A stretch of 35,770 nt of DNA from an uncultured Bacteroides sp. (lineage in GTDB: Bacteria > Bacteroidota > Bacteroidia > Bacteroidales > Bacteroidaceae): assembly GCF_905207245.1 (NCBI RefSeq), contig NZ_CAJLKP010000064.1, positions 1-35,770 of the forward strand. Reading direction: 5' to 3'. Position numbers and translations under genes: made by a program. The notes below the pieces were generated by a model. The model saw only the letters and a list, made by a program, of their open reading frames with translations, was not told where the DNA came from and did no database searches. This document shows positions 25,135 through 34,115 of this stretch, piece by piece; position 1 is the stretch's first letter; each line of letters opens with the position of its first letter.

Positions 25135-28100
25135 TTACTCATCCATCGGTATGACTTCCTGCATGTAAATGGCATCAAGACTCCACAGGGCTGCATCATT
25201 GGTACTGATGCTTTTGCACTCGTCCAATGGAGCCGGAACTACAGGTGGAAGTAAAGTTGTGATGTTGAAAGGAGGAGCAGGGGTGTGTTCCAGTCTGGTA
25301 AACAAATCCGTCCAGGCTTCCTTTGCCATCTCTTGGTTGCGGGTGTGGTAGGCTGCATACCCCATCAGGCGTGAGATGCGGAAACGGCTATGGTTCAACT
25401 CCCATGCTTTTTGTTTATAACGGGTTGCCAGGTCCAACCAGGCATCGTTCCATTCGGGTAGGTCTATCATCCGGAGCATTTCGTTCATGATTTCAAAGCC
25501 ACCCATAATAGTCATCAGGTGGTTAGTACTTTCCAGTTTCGGGTCGCATTCTGAGGTGATGATGCCTGTTGCCGGATCAAAACCGAGTGCTTTGGGACCT
25601 GTGAAAATACGATTAGGCAATGCCGCAATGCTTTTCATTCCTGCTGTGATTTTATCACGATACGCAGTGTTGCCGGTACGTTCCCATTCTGTCATCCAGT
25701 TACCTGCATAAGCCAGCCAGTCGGGGCCTATTCGCAGACGGGCAGGTGCTGTGCAGGGATACTCATTTCGTGGTTGAGCCAAGCGCATGGGGTCGAGAGT
25801 ATAAAGTTTCTGTTCGGCATCTTTCACCTCAGTCATCAGGTCACCACAACGTTCATCAGTGGTGAGATAATAATAGAAACGGTTCCAGGCAGCCTGACTG
25901 ATGCGGGCTTCTTTGGCACCGCATCCCCAATGACTGACATTGTGGCGACTGCCTAATCCGGCATTGGGACCTATATGATAGGTGTCTACTTCGGCAGTAT
26001 GGCGGGTCATAGCTTCAGCCATACGCCAAATATCAGTACGCCCTGTGCGCAGAAAATTATACCAAAGCCACATGTTGGAAGCTAATTCCGTATTGTCCCA
26101 GGCAAAACCTCCAATGTCATAACGCCAGGTGTGACGGACAGGATCATAAGCGTGCATAACATCACCATAATTCCAGAAGCCATACCATTTATTCTGTTCG
26201 ATGGCTTTATTATAGAAATCAATATAGGCATCCAGGCGGTCTTCTACACGAGCGCGGAAGGGCGTGCTGCGGTCGGGAAGACTCCAGACACCAAAAGCCT
26301 GCTGTGCATGCAGATAACCGGGAGTAGGCATCAATATGCCTGGTTCGGAAAACTGCTTGGCACAATCGGAAAATTTTTCTTTTCCGGTATATCCTCCTTG
26401 TGGAATCAGAGTAAGCGTAGTAGTGCGGGCTATGCCATAAGGGGTACTCATTCCTTCTTGTACGTCTTCATAACTGGCATTTAAGTCGTGTGCCACATTA
26501 TCATAGTGCCTTAGGTTCATTGGTTCGGAATCAGGGCTCCATAGCCAGGCGGTAAGGGTAGCTGTAGGAGTTTTCGCTTCGGATATTTCAATGGAAGAAG
26601 GATAAGATTGCCAGAAATCATGCAAGCAGAGTCCAAGTCCACCAGTGATGTCACCGGCAAAGGCATAGCCGTTACTGCGTGTGCCGGAGAAAGTACCTAT
26701 CCAGGGATTATTGTCATTAGCGCGCTTACGGATGGAGAAAGCATCCACAGTGAGCTGAGACAAACGATAGCTATCCCATGATGCCCAGTTGTCAAGCAAA
26801 GAACGGTTCTTTTCGTCAAATGCTTCATAAGGGGGAATACGTTTACCTTCCATCTGTTGCTGTTGTAGGGAGAGATCTTTTTCTTGTGGTTTTCCGAGTG
26901 TCAGAACGCGACGTCCAACCAGTGGCTGTACCGGTTCGCTCCACACTCCGCCATCGGCACACGAAAAGGCAATGTGGCGGTTATAAAGTGCTTCGCGCAT
27001 AGGAATATCGAAACGGATGCCTAAAGCGCGGATAAAATCTTTATCTTGGTCGCCATCGAACACAAAGCTATGTACCATCTTCACTTGTTCGCTTCCACTA
27101 TAGAAATAGAGGCGGACTACAAAAGGCAACCATTCGCGTCCATCCTTGCTTTTATGCACACCTTCCAGTTTGACAAGCGTGCGTACTGCGCCTGAACGTT
27201 CCACAGTAGCTGATTTCAATTCACTAGTATAGTTCGTGAAAGATACCTGTGAGGTGGTTTCAAGTACAGGTTCACTTTGAGTATTGCATATCAGACGGGC
27301 TTTCTCACCTACTTTCACACCTTTATATAAAAGGCTGTCTATCAGAAATTCGCCCTGCCGGGGAATATAAGCTGAAATCACTCCTGTTTCTATTTGGATA
27401 CGCTCGTGTGTTTCAGTTACAGAAACAGATGTGCCATCATTAGGATTTCCGGCCTTTGATTTTTTCTTTGGCTTTTTTCCCATCTTTTCAAGCATCAACT
27501 TCTCTGTTCCGGCAGGAATAACGCCGGCTACTCCGCTCCATTTCACAGAACCATCCGGCCAATAAGCCAATGGCCAGGTATCAACCGGAATATCCTCACC
27601 ATTGGCACTTCTTAATTGCAAAAGGCTTTCAGGGAAAACCTCTCCTTTATCAAAGGGGACACCAAAACTTACAGGCTTATCCAGTTCGGGGGGATTACCA
27701 ATCCATTGTAAAGGAACGGCGGTAGTTTCCTGTGATGAACATTCATAGCGAAAATTAGTAATGCGGGTACGTGATAAAGTGGAGCGGAAACCGAACCATC
27801 CTTCTGTCAGAGGTTCGGCATCCCTGAAATCCACCAGACGTTTTCCGTCTATATAATAACTAACCCTATTGTTTTCATTGGTAATTTTAATATGATACCA
27901 GTGGTTTGCTTTCAACAAATGTTCCGCATCCGTATATTCTTTTAAGATGGCAGGTCGGGCCTTAGGATCAGTAATACCTGTTTCATTACCATCATATCGG
28001 CGAAACCGTGTTGTGGAATTATGGTTTCCACCATATCCCAGATAATAAAGTTGTAAGGAATAACAATTAAGGAATATTCCGTTACGCCACTTTTCACGTT

Positions 28101-28443
28101 TCCATAAGTTATCAGGATATTTGGGGTCAGAAGCCATCCAGAAGCAATTTAAATCACTTAGACGATCCTCTTTGGTCTCATTGACTACGCAAGCATCGTA
28201 TTCAATGGTTACTTTACCACTCATTTTTTCCTTTCTCCAGAGAGTTAGCCCTTTGGGAGATACAATTTCCGCCGTATCCCCTCGGAACGTTACTTTAAAA
28301 TCGGGAGATTCCGATTCTACTTTCCAATACTTATTAAACTCGCGGGCGTTTAAGCCGGAAGCCTGGTTGTTCTGTGCCTTTAATGATATTAAAGGCAAGA
28401 ACGAAAGACATAAATAAATATAGAGTCTGTTTCTTTTCATCAT
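25135..28443 (-). CDS. PL26-type exo-rhamnogalacturonan lyase (PcRGLX/YetA-like) with N-terminal DUF6250-like domain
   Basis: A 1102-residue secreted protein with signal peptide (RLYIYLCLSFLPLISLKAQ). Residues about 35-240 are a lectin-like beta-sandwich of DUF6250 type (WRNGIFLNCYSLQLYYLGYG, YYIDGKRLVDFRDAEPLTEG). The remainder follows the PcRGLX/YetA plan: N-terminal RIFT barrel (about 245-330), central beta-sandwich (about 340-590), and an alpha/alpha toroid (about 690-1060, GFAWDNTELASNMWLWYNFL, GLGSRHNVSHWGCGAKEARI). Characterised relatives release unsaturated galacturonyl-rhamnose from RG-I chain ends. The assignment is from motif memory, not a search. Its ATG is 2 bp from the stop of the PL11 gene before it. 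Confidence 0.82.
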   Translation of the reverse strand: MMKRNRLYIYLCLSFLPLISLKAQNNQASGLNAREFNKYWKVESESPDFKVTFRGDTAEIVSPKGLTLWRKEKMSGKVTIEYDACVVNETKEDRLSDLNCFWMASDPKYPDNLWKREKWRNGIFLNCYSLQLYYLGYGGNHNSTTRFRRYDGNETGITDPKARPAILKEYTDAEHLLKANHWYHIKITNENNRVSYYIDGKRLVDFRDAEPLTEGWFGFRSTLSRTRITNFRYECSSQETTAVPLQWIGNPPELDKPVSFGVPFDKGEVFPESLLQLRSANGEDIPVDTWPLAYWPDGSVKWSGVAGVIPAGTEKLMLEKMGKKPKKKSKAGNPNDGTSVSVTETHERIQIETGVISAYIPRQGEFLIDSLLYKGVKVGEKARLICNTQSEPVLETTSQVSFTNYTSELKSATVERSGAVRTLVKLEGVHKSKDGREWLPFVVRLYFYSGSEQVKMVHSFVFDGDQDKDFIRALGIRFDIPMREALYNRHIAFSCADGGVWSEPVQPLVGRRVLTLGKPQEKDLSLQQQQMEGKRIPPYEAFDEKNRSLLDNWASWDSYRLSQLTVDAFSIRKRANDNNPWIGTFSGTRSNGYAFAGDITGGLGLCLHDFWQSYPSSIEISEAKTPTATLTAWLWSPDSEPMNLRHYDNVAHDLNASYEDVQEGMSTPYGIARTTTLTLIPQGGYTGKEKFSDCAKQFSEPGILMPTPGYLHAQQAFGVWSLPDRSTPFRARVEDRLDAYIDFYNKAIEQNKWYGFWNYGDVMHAYDPVRHTWRYDIGGFAWDNTELASNMWLWYNFLRTGRTDIWRMAEAMTRHTAEVDTYHIGPNAGLGSRHNVSHWGCGAKEARISQAAWNRFYYYLTTDERCGDLMTEVKDAEQKLYTLDPMRLAQPRNEYPCTAPARLRIGPDWLAYAGNWMTEWERTGNTAYRDKITAGMKSIAALPNRIFTGPKALGFDPATGIITSECDPKLESTNHLMTIMGGFEIMNEMLRMIDLPEWNDAWLDLATRYKQKAWELNHSRFRISRLMGYAAYHTRNQEMAKEAWTDLFTRLEHTPAPPFNITTLLPPVVPAPLDECKSISTNDAALWSLDAIYMQEVIPMDE

Positions 28444-28445
28444 GA

Positions 28446-30290
28446 CTAAAAATTGGTATGTGGCGGTTGATTATATCCTACATTTTGCCAGGCGATAGCC
28501 AGGCGATATTGACGATCATTCATTAAAGTTGGACGCCTGTCGGTAGCAGGTATTGTAGTTGTATAGATGCGCAATTCCGTTTGATCTTTTGAAGCCCAGA
28601 TAACTTCTTCACGCCAGTCTCCCAAGATGTCTCCTGATAAGCAGGGATTTCCTTTGGTTCCATTGTTAGAGGCTACTCCTTCGGCTTTCAGCAACAAATC
28701 CGTTTCCTCTGTTTGCCAATTCCATTTACTGATGGAAACGTGATCCAGTAATTCTGCCAGAGAATCGGCATCCCAATAAATGGTGAAGTTACAGGAGTTT
28801 GGCTTCTTATTGCTGATAAATTCTCCGGTATCTCCTCTCCTTAGTCCGCCAATATTGCACCAGCATTCTGCTCCTTCATAGCGCGGATCAATATCGGCTG
28901 CAACTCCACGTCCGGCATCTTTGCCTAAACCATCCTGCCAGATAATTTCCCCGGTAGCTCCATCAAACATAGCTACAGCAGGAGTCCGACTTACAATCTC
29001 GTTATCTCCCTCATTCTCATGTACGCCAAATACCTGCATACCAGGGCGTGAAGGTATCAGACGACCGGCATGCAGAGCGTCTCCATGCCTCAGACCAGTT
29101 GTGAAGAGTCCTTTTCCATCATGATCTACCGTCATAGCTCCCACACAAACTTCATCATAACCGTCGCCATCAAAATCTGCTATTGTCACACTGTGGTTTC
29201 CCATGCCGGAGTACTTCTCTAAACCAGGATTGGCACTATCGAAAGTCCATATACTTTTCAGTGTGGCGTTGGTAAAAGTCCATGCGGCGACTACGGTGCG
29301 CCCATACCATCCTCTTACCATCACAGGTGAGGGATTTTTGCCATCCAAAAAGGCAACTCCTGCGGTAAAACGATCAGATCGTCCGCCGGTATTATCATTG
29401 CCACAATTGCCACCAATACCTCCCCATCCGTCTATAGGATAGCGAGTAGGTATGTATTCTTTTGAATCTAATTCCCTTCCTGTTTTGCCTTCAAAGACAG
29501 TTAAATATTCCGGTCCGTTAACAATCTTTCCGTACGTTGGACTTTCTTTATCCCAGGTCCTCCAGTCGTTCTTGCTGTCACCTATCACATGTCCAATTCC
29601 GTCTATAGTTCCGTCTCCTGTCTTACAACATACTTCGGCACATCCGTCTCCGTCGAAATCGAAAACAAGAAAGTTGGTTGTAGCTGCCCCCGAACGGATA
29701 TTGGGTCCTAAATCAATACGCCAGAGCATAGTTCCATCCATTTTATATGCGTCTAAATAAGTATTTCCGGTAAATCCACGTTGTGGTGGCCGTTTAGAGT
29801 TAGAGGGTGTCCACTTCAATATGACTTCGTATTCACCGTCACCATCTAAATCGCCTACACTGCAATCATTGGCTGTATAAAAGAAGTGTTCACCTGCAAT
29901 TTCCCCGTCTTCCGGTTTCTTGATAGGGATACTTAAATAAGGGGTCAGTTCTTCTTCTTTTGTGCGAATCCAGGTTGCAGCGATTTGGTTATCTGCTTTC
30001 AATATCCAGATGTTGTCAGCTTTTAAGTCCACTGTTTCATCCAAGAAATCAGTTGTTTGACTGATAGGGGCTTTATTCAGCTTTGTCTCTGTACCACCAT
30101 TGGTGCTTCGGTATAAGTCAAATTGCAAGTCGGGCGCATCATTCAGCGTTATGCGCCAACTGAAGTACATTCCTTTCTCTGTAGGAATTCCGACTAAACC
30201 TCTTGACAACTTTTCTCCCTTGTAAGGTTGTGAAAAAGCATATATGCTGCCACAAAGCAAGAGTATATTGACAATAATCCAGTGTTTCAT
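28446..30290 (-). CDS. PL11 rhamnogalacturonan endolyase
   Basis: A 614-residue secreted eight-bladed beta-propeller lyase that cleaves the rhamnose-galacturonate bond of RG-I by beta-elimination. Start at 30290 gives a signal peptide (KHWIIVNILLLCGSIYAFSQ). PL11 hallmarks are LSRGLVGIPTEKGMYFSWR at the N-terminus, calcium loops VGDLDGDGEYE, FDFDGDGCAE and IADFDGDGYDE, and C-terminal AIAWQNVGYNQPPHTNF. The protein stops right after PPHTNF, slightly shorter than PL11 homologues I remember, which continue a few residues more. Separated by 34 bp from the preceding PL11 gene. Confidence 0.94.
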   Translation of the reverse strand: MKHWIIVNILLLCGSIYAFSQPYKGEKLSRGLVGIPTEKGMYFSWRITLNDAPDLQFDLYRSTNGGTETKLNKAPISQTTDFLDETVDLKADNIWILKADNQIAATWIRTKEEELTPYLSIPIKKPEDGEIAGEHFFYTANDCSVGDLDGDGEYEVILKWTPSNSKRPPQRGFTGNTYLDAYKMDGTMLWRIDLGPNIRSGAATTNFLVFDFDGDGCAEVCCKTGDGTIDGIGHVIGDSKNDWRTWDKESPTYGKIVNGPEYLTVFEGKTGRELDSKEYIPTRYPIDGWGGIGGNCGNDNTGGRSDRFTAGVAFLDGKNPSPVMVRGWYGRTVVAAWTFTNATLKSIWTFDSANPGLEKYSGMGNHSVTIADFDGDGYDEVCVGAMTVDHDGKGLFTTGLRHGDALHAGRLIPSRPGMQVFGVHENEGDNEIVSRTPAVAMFDGATGEIIWQDGLGKDAGRGVAADIDPRYEGAECWCNIGGLRRGDTGEFISNKKPNSCNFTIYWDADSLAELLDHVSISKWNWQTEETDLLLKAEGVASNNGTKGNPCLSGDILGDWREEVIWASKDQTELRIYTTTIPATDRRPTLMNDRQYRLAIAWQNVGYNQPPHTNF

Positions 30291-30324
30291 TTCATAATTA
30301 TAAAACCTTGTTATTACAAATCTT

Positions 30325-32163
30325 TCATTCACCTAAATAATAAGAAGGAACCGGTGCTTGCGGATAGCCCATGGAACGGTGTGCTACATAATTTCTATAT
30401 ATTCCATCCTGCATCAGAGTTATGCGACGATCTTTAGCCGGAATGTTGGTAGAATAAATACGAATTTCACCCGGCAGTGCAGTGATAATCTCTTCACGCC
30501 AGTCACCATATAAATCGGCAATCATCAGAATATCCCCTTCAATGCCTTCCGTGAGCGTTTCCCCTTTCCATTTTACAATACTCAATGAGCGACCGTTTGA
30601 AGAAGAACTGGCTCCCCAGCGGTTATCCTCTCCTTTGAATGTCTCGCGTAGTAAGTCTCCATCCCACCATGCCCAGTTACGGCAAGATGGAACATCCTCA
30701 TTTTTGCCTAAGTGCTGACCATCAGCAGAAAGCAGGTATTTGTCCCTACTTCCTCCTTTGCGGTCTTCACTGGCAAAACATTCCAGTCCTTTGTGGCTGG
30801 GGTCGAAGTCTGCAACCATGCCATCTCCCACATGAAAAGTCTTATGGCCGATATTCCAAACCGGTTGCCCTGTTTTAGCATCTACCACACAGACTCCACG
30901 CCCGTTGTCGTGCCAAGGTTCCAAACATAAAAACACTTCCATTCCCGGACGATTCGGATCAATATCGGTCAAATAGGCCTTATCCGGGTGTCCTAATCCG
31001 GTAGACCACAATAATGTACCATTATCATCAAGCATGCATGACCCTAACAGGATTTCATCTTTTCCGTCACCATCCACGTCACCGCAAATCATATTATGCG
31101 CCCCCATACTTCTCACTACAGGATTTTCCTCATCACCATCCCATCTCCAGGCACGTTCCAGTTTATCACCGTTCAATTGCCAGGCATCTACAACCATCAA
31201 TTTATAAGTTCCGCGGCATGCCAATATATAAGGAGTCTTTCCATCCAGATAGGCCATACCAATCTGGTTGCGATTCTGGCGGACAAGATTGCCATATCGG
31301 TCATTGCGTTCGGGCCAGTCCACACGGGCTATTTCTTTTCCTGTCATGCCATTCAGGATGCTCAAATATTCTTCACCTGAATCTATGCGACCTTTCTCGT
31401 TACGTTTAGCATCATCGGGTGCAGTTTTTAAGGCTATCTCTGCTTTGCCATCTCCATTGAAGTCGTAAGCGATGAAAGGAGAATACCATACGCCCGGTTC
31501 TATTCCTTGTCCCAAATCTTTTGACCACAAGAAAGTTCCATCACTCAGATAGGCTTCAATCTGATAAGTTTCCCCACCTAAAGTACCCGGCATTCCCGGA
31601 TCTACATTCTTATCCGGTGTACGAATTATATAGTCATAAATTCCGTCTCCATTCAGGTCGGCAACAGCTATCTTGCCGGCTTTTATATTCCGGTTCAGCT
31701 TGATTGATTGATAATTCTTCAATAAGGGGGCCTCCACTTCTATCTTGGCGGATGTATCGGTCACTTTTTTCTTCTTGTCCAGAGTACATATCCAGTAGGA
31801 GGCCTTTTCGTTTGCAGGAGATTTATCTATGAAATCACAAGTCAATTTTACCGGAGATTTGGTTAAACGCTGCGTTTTGCCATTGGCAGAGCGATAAAGA
31901 TGAAATGAAACATCCGCATTGTCCTGTTCCAATAATCTCCAACTCAGATATATACCCTTTCCGTCAGTGGTCGGAACTGCAATTAATCCTCTATCCAGAT
32001 GTTCTTTTATCTTTTCTGTAGCAAAGCCATTTACTTCCGGCTTCGGTTCATGCCGTGGTTCCAGTATTTCATAATAGTAAGTACGTTCGCGTGAGTCTTG
32101 GGCTTGTAAGCTGCCTGCTGTGCCAAGCAACAAGGTACAAAGGAATAAATATGTATTTTTCAT
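30325..32163 (-). CDS. Divergent PL11-like rhamnogalacturonan lyase
   Basis: A 612-residue secreted protein with signal peptide (NTYLFLCTLLLGTAGSLQAQ). It keeps the PL11 framework: LDRGLIAVPTTDGKGIYLSW, calcium loops VADLNGDGIYD, YDFNGDGKAE and GDVDGDGKDE, DLYGDWREEI, and a C-terminal YRNYVAHRSMGYPQAPVPSY. It differs clearly from the two other PL11 modules here. It lacks the WTPSN/WDPSN loop and has a ~35-residue insertion before the first blade (RTYYYEILEPRHEPKPEVNG). It may prefer a decorated or shorter RG-I substrate (inference). Positioned between PL22 and the canonical PL11 gene. Confidence 0.85.
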   Translation of the reverse strand: MKNTYLFLCTLLLGTAGSLQAQDSRERTYYYEILEPRHEPKPEVNGFATEKIKEHLDRGLIAVPTTDGKGIYLSWRLLEQDNADVSFHLYRSANGKTQRLTKSPVKLTCDFIDKSPANEKASYWICTLDKKKKVTDTSAKIEVEAPLLKNYQSIKLNRNIKAGKIAVADLNGDGIYDYIIRTPDKNVDPGMPGTLGGETYQIEAYLSDGTFLWSKDLGQGIEPGVWYSPFIAYDFNGDGKAEIALKTAPDDAKRNEKGRIDSGEEYLSILNGMTGKEIARVDWPERNDRYGNLVRQNRNQIGMAYLDGKTPYILACRGTYKLMVVDAWQLNGDKLERAWRWDGDEENPVVRSMGAHNMICGDVDGDGKDEILLGSCMLDDNGTLLWSTGLGHPDKAYLTDIDPNRPGMEVFLCLEPWHDNGRGVCVVDAKTGQPVWNIGHKTFHVGDGMVADFDPSHKGLECFASEDRKGGSRDKYLLSADGQHLGKNEDVPSCRNWAWWDGDLLRETFKGEDNRWGASSSSNGRSLSIVKWKGETLTEGIEGDILMIADLYGDWREEIITALPGEIRIYSTNIPAKDRRITLMQDGIYRNYVAHRSMGYPQAPVPSYYLGE

Positions 32164-32177
32164 TGTCTTATTTTTTT

Positions 32178-33461
32178 TTATTTGTCGAATGAGCTTATAT
32201 CCACCATCATCAAGTTTAAACGTTTGCCATTTGTAAAGTGACCTGACTGGAAAAGAACTTTGGTTCCGTCAGGACTAAAACTGGGATGTGCATGATCCGG
32301 TTTCATCTTGGTATCGGACACTAACCAATGACGCTCGCCGGTCTGTACATTGATTAACCAGACATTTCCTCCGAAAGTATCACCTGCCGCCCAACGGTTA
32401 TCCCGGCTTGCATTACAGTGCCAGAATCCTCGTCCGATCAATTGACCTTCCATGGCTTTACGGTCTTTATCCAGTTCTACCTGCCCAATTAATTCTACAT
32501 CATCAGTGCGTAAATTAATCCGGGCAATGCCGCTCACTTGTTTGCGGAGACGAGGCTGGAAACCTAAAATATTGAAATAGACATAATCCTTTGTCACAAA
32601 AGTTTCATGAGTGACCCAATCCAGCGGAGTTTCTTTATAGAGAGGCTTAAAGACTGAGCCGTCTGCGGTACAGAACCACATACGTTGATGGGCATCTCCG
32701 CCTGTTTCATTGCAGAATACTATTTCTCCCGGAGTGAATCGGCTGGCTTGTATATGTCCCGTCTTAAATTCAGTATCAATCACTTTTGTAACTTCACCGG
32801 TGATGAGGTTCATTTTACGAATGCCACAAAGAGATGGCTTTATTTTTACCGGTTGATTGTTTTCCGGCAAGAATGCATTTTTCATCATGCGTTCTTTTTC
32901 TTCTTCCGTTCCTTCGCGTTCCACCGTGATGTATGCGTAGTCGTCATTACAATCTACAGCATAGCCTCCGGGGCGTCCCATTGCTGTAGGGAAAGTACCG
33001 ATGAAAGTTTCATAACCGGCAGGTTTACCTACCTTTCCTTTCTTTACATCTGCAAAGAATTTATCTAAATCCATCACATACATGTTCCAGCCTTCTTTTT
33101 CTTTACGACTGATAAACATGCGGTTACTTTTGTTGGCTAAAAATGCACTACCCAGATTAGGACCTTCCGTAGCTTGAATGATTTTGCCGGTAGCCATTTC
33201 TATAAAGTAAATCTGTGTTTTTTTATCGTTTCCGCGAGAGGAAGACCTGAACAACACATATTTACTATCGGATGTCCACATCGGGTCTGTCTGATAGAGG
33301 AAGCGATCGTTTTTAAGGGTATCGGTAAGCATGGTAATGGTATTCCCAGTTGTATCGTCTATATAGGTCTGCATTTCGGACGCAGTACAATTTCCAAACT
33401 GGGCAAATAGGGCCTTACTAAAGCTTGATAATAAGGCAATGGTCAAGAAGAGCTTTCTCAT
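32178..33461 (-). CDS. Oligogalacturonate lyase-like protein (PL22-type beta-propeller)
   Basis: A 427-residue secreted protein with signal peptide (RKLFLTIALLSSFSKALFAQ). It has repeated WD40/TolB-like blades (DPMWTSDSKYVLFRSSSRGN, HASRFTPGE type strands, GFWHCNASRDNRWAAGDTFG, HAHPSFSPDGTKVLFQSGHF). This pattern and the spaced His residues match the oligogalacturonate lyase family, PL22, whose members use a metal bound by His and Gln to cut unsaturated or saturated digalacturonate. Members of this family often sit in RG-I loci. First complete gene of the operon, with its own promoter match just upstream. Confidence 0.83.
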   Translation of the reverse strand: MRKLFLTIALLSSFSKALFAQFGNCTASEMQTYIDDTTGNTITMLTDTLKNDRFLYQTDPMWTSDSKYVLFRSSSRGNDKKTQIYFIEMATGKIIQATEGPNLGSAFLANKSNRMFISRKEKEGWNMYVMDLDKFFADVKKGKVGKPAGYETFIGTFPTAMGRPGGYAVDCNDDYAYITVEREGTEEEKERMMKNAFLPENNQPVKIKPSLCGIRKMNLITGEVTKVIDTEFKTGHIQASRFTPGEIVFCNETGGDAHQRMWFCTADGSVFKPLYKETPLDWVTHETFVTKDYVYFNILGFQPRLRKQVSGIARINLRTDDVELIGQVELDKDRKAMEGQLIGRGFWHCNASRDNRWAAGDTFGGNVWLINVQTGERHWLVSDTKMKPDHAHPSFSPDGTKVLFQSGHFTNGKRLNLMMVDISSFDK

Positions 33462-33487
33462 AGTATGTCATTTTTAATTTGATGTCG

Positions 33488-33518
33488 CAAAATTATGCGT
33501 CGTGAGTGCTATACGAAA
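33488..33518 (-). promoter_or_regulatory. Putative promoter of the pectin enzyme operon
   Basis: On the minus strand TAATTTTG (33488-33495) fits TAnnTTTG exactly and TTTC (33515-33518) lies 19 nt upstream, one mismatch from TTTG. The start would fall near 33481, about 20 nt before the PL22 ATG. The enzyme operon can therefore be transcribed even though no intact susC/susD genes precede it. Confidence 0.6.
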
Positions 33519-33557
33519 TAGAAATTTATCCATTTATATGGTTATTTGTACATAAAT

Positions 33558-33584
33558 AGAGTGGGGACCCATTATCCCCACTCT
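33558..33584 (-). terminator. Stem-loop after the SusD-like remnant
   Basis: AGAGTGGGGA (33558-33567) pairs perfectly with TCCCCACTCT (33575-33584) around 7 nt, just past the remnant's stop on the minus strand. Only a short AU-rich tail follows, so it may terminate weakly or leave read-through into PL22. Confidence 0.6.
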
Positions 33585-33597
33585 AAAAGTACATTTA

Positions 33598-33824
33598 TTA
33601 ATAACCGTAATTTTGATAAGCTTTCTTGGCGGAATCATCCAGAGGGAAGAATCCCATAAGCCTTCTTTAGAAGATCTCAACTGGTCGTGATAGATGATGC
33701 GGTCTGCTTGCCAACCCGAATGGTGCAGGTTCTCGTAATAAACCATTTCCTGGTTCAGTTCGCGTGCCAATTCATTCAGCATAAAGTTGGCAAAGCGATC
33801 TTCTGTTGAAGTGGCTGTTTCTGG
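33598..33824 (-). pseudogene. C-terminal remnant, possibly of a SusD/RagB-like lipoprotein, frameshifted
   Basis: On the minus strand, right after the left inverted repeat, the frame reads PETATSTEDRFANFMLNELA then RELNQEMVYYENLHHSGWQA, continuing to SSKEG near 33650. A shift of one base then gives LMGFFPLDDSAKKAYQNYGY and a TAA at 33598. The ending F-P-L-D....QNYGY resembles the usual SusD C-terminus (fPIP...QNPGY), and LNELAREL resembles the SusD helix LNERAREL. The place just upstream of PL22 is where susD sits in many PULs. There is no start codon and no upstream part: the left repeat has replaced it. The SusD assignment rests on short motifs and position only. Confidence 0.45.
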
Positions 33825-33855
33825 ATACTTTAATTATTAAGTTAAACAAAAGTTA
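33825..33855 (+). repeat. Left inverted repeat (IR-L)
   Basis: 31 bp identical to the reverse complement of 35716-35746. The outer arm TTAATTATTAAGTTAA (33830-33845) is followed by the spacer ACAAAAG (33846-33852). The inner arm (33853-33868) matches the symmetric arm at only about 9 of 16 positions, so this site is less symmetric than the right one. Confidence 0.95.
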
Positions 33856-33868
33856 GTTTTCTATTTTC

Positions 33869-33888
33869 TCAGGAGATTTTGCTCTCCT
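33869..33888. other. Small hairpin in the leader of the left-pointing promoter
   Basis: CAGGAGA and TCTCCTG form a perfect 7-bp stem around 6 nt, between the TATATTTG element and IR-L. It would lie at the start of any transcript leaving the segment leftwards. Function unknown. Confidence 0.4.
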
Positions 33889-33906
33889 GTCTGTGAAAAA
33901 GTGTTG

Positions 33907-33914
33907 CAAATATA
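33907..33914 (-). promoter_or_regulatory. Candidate switch promoter (-7 element) pointing out of the invertible segment
   Basis: TATATTTG on the minus strand is an exact TAnnTTTG match about 55 bp inside the left recombination spacer. No -33 TTTG at 19-21 nt. In the present orientation it points to the SusD-like remnant; after inversion it would lie roughly 90 bp upstream of the ATG at 35745. Confidence 0.4.
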
Positions 33915-34115
33915 TGAGCAAAGCACCAAAAAGAGAATGTAAGATTGTGTCAAAACATGGAAAATTCAGTCTTTCTAACTGAAAAATAGTATCAACGTCT
34001 GTGAATAAAATCAAAACGAATAGTTCCAATGTCATTTTGATTATACCGAGACTTTCAATATCTAATTTGTTGCTCTAATATTGTATCAAGAAACATATAA
34101 CTCACAAAAATCAAT

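Noticed and set aside
33534..33782. Stand-alone 82-residue gene
   Set aside because: The frame extends upstream past the ATG into similar sequence and its natural ending is in another frame, so it reads as part of a broken gene.
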